Part shown: positions 6,512 to 6,624 of the stretch, piece by piece
Layout of the letters: each line of letters begins with the position of its first letter
Position numbering within the stretch: position 1 is the stretch's first letter
DNA from: an uncultured Planctomycetaceae bacterium
GTDB lineage: Bacteria > Planctomycetota > Planctomycetia > Pirellulales > Pirellulaceae
DNA: 6,624 bases
Direction of reading: 5' to 3'
NCBI GenBank assembly: GCA_903921945.1
Contig: CAIXSC010000709.1
Span: 1-6,624, forward strand
Notes under the pieces: generated by a model
The model's input: the letters and a program-made list of their open reading frames with translations, nothing else
Databases searched by the model: none
What the model was told of the DNA's origin: nothing
Made by a program: the position numbers and the translations under genes

Positions 6512-6624
6512 AACCCGCAACCCGCAACCCGCAATCCGCAATCCGCAATCCGCAACCCGCAACCCGCAATCCGCAATCCGCAACCCGCAACCCGCAATCC
6601 GCAATCCGCAACCCGCAACCCGCA
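6512..6624. repeat. Heptanucleotide tandem array (AAYCCGC), 16 units, runs off the window
   Basis: Sixteen full 7-base units of two kinds, AACCCGC (C) and AATCCGC (T), in the order CCC TTT CC TT CC TT CC, plus the first base of the next. From the seventh unit on the pattern is regular pairs, a 28-bp higher-order repeat. Minus-strand ORFs rich in Cys-Gly-Leu-Arg across it are translation artefacts of a 21-base (3 x 7) cycle. The array shares the GCAAY core and the strand of the array at 1-119. Confidence 0.95.

Noticed and set aside
6224..6611. Minus-strand frames encoding Cys-Gly-Leu-Arg-rich repeats over the right array
   Set aside because: The periodic peptide is the product of three 7-base units read as seven codons; it does not indicate a gene.

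Overview
This is a GC-rich bacterial window with three genes between two 7-bp tandem repeat arrays. The organism cannot be fixed from the sequence alone. GC-rich coding, a fused AmmeMemoRadiSam protein, a soluble-type NuoE/NuoF pair and heptanucleotide arrays in the gaps would suit a Planctomycetota-like bacterium. That is a guess from family knowledge, not something a marker gene here shows.

Layout: 1-119 is an array of 17 heptamers of the CAACYNS type. 120-278 has no supported gene. 279-3533 (minus) encodes a 1084-residue protein fusing all three parts of the AmmeMemoRadiSam system: a PflA-like radical SAM enzyme, an AMMECR1 domain and a C-terminal MEMO domain. A stretch of about 180 residues between AMMECR1 and MEMO lines up nearly without gaps on the AMMECR1 domain, so I read it as a diverged second copy. 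3534-4065 is a long divergent intergenic region with a weak candidate promoter for the minus-strand gene and a hairpin before nuoE. 4066-4581 (plus) is a NuoE-type [2Fe-2S] subunit. 4571-6388 (plus) is a NuoF-type FMN/NADH-binding subunit with its own N-terminal thioredoxin-like [2Fe-2S] domain; the two genes overlap by 11 bases. 6389-6511 holds a small hairpin, and 6512-6624 is a second heptamer array (AAYCCGC) that runs off the window.

How the genes work: NuoE and NuoF together form an NADH-oxidising or NAD+-reducing diaphorase module, as in the Hox/Hnd/Hyd hydrogenases, NAD-dependent formate dehydrogenase or complex I. The partner with the catalytic site is not in the window, so the terminal enzyme is unknown. 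The AmmeMemoRadiSam protein is divergently transcribed; its reaction is unknown and no functional link to the diaphorase is shown by sequence.

Most notable: the single-chain AmmeMemoRadiSam fusion; an in-frame ATG with a strong Shine-Dalgarno sequence exactly at the join between its radical SAM and AMMECR1 parts; the hidden second AMMECR1-like domain; an 18-bp coding minisatellite in the NuoF linker; and the two related 7-bp arrays bracketing the locus.
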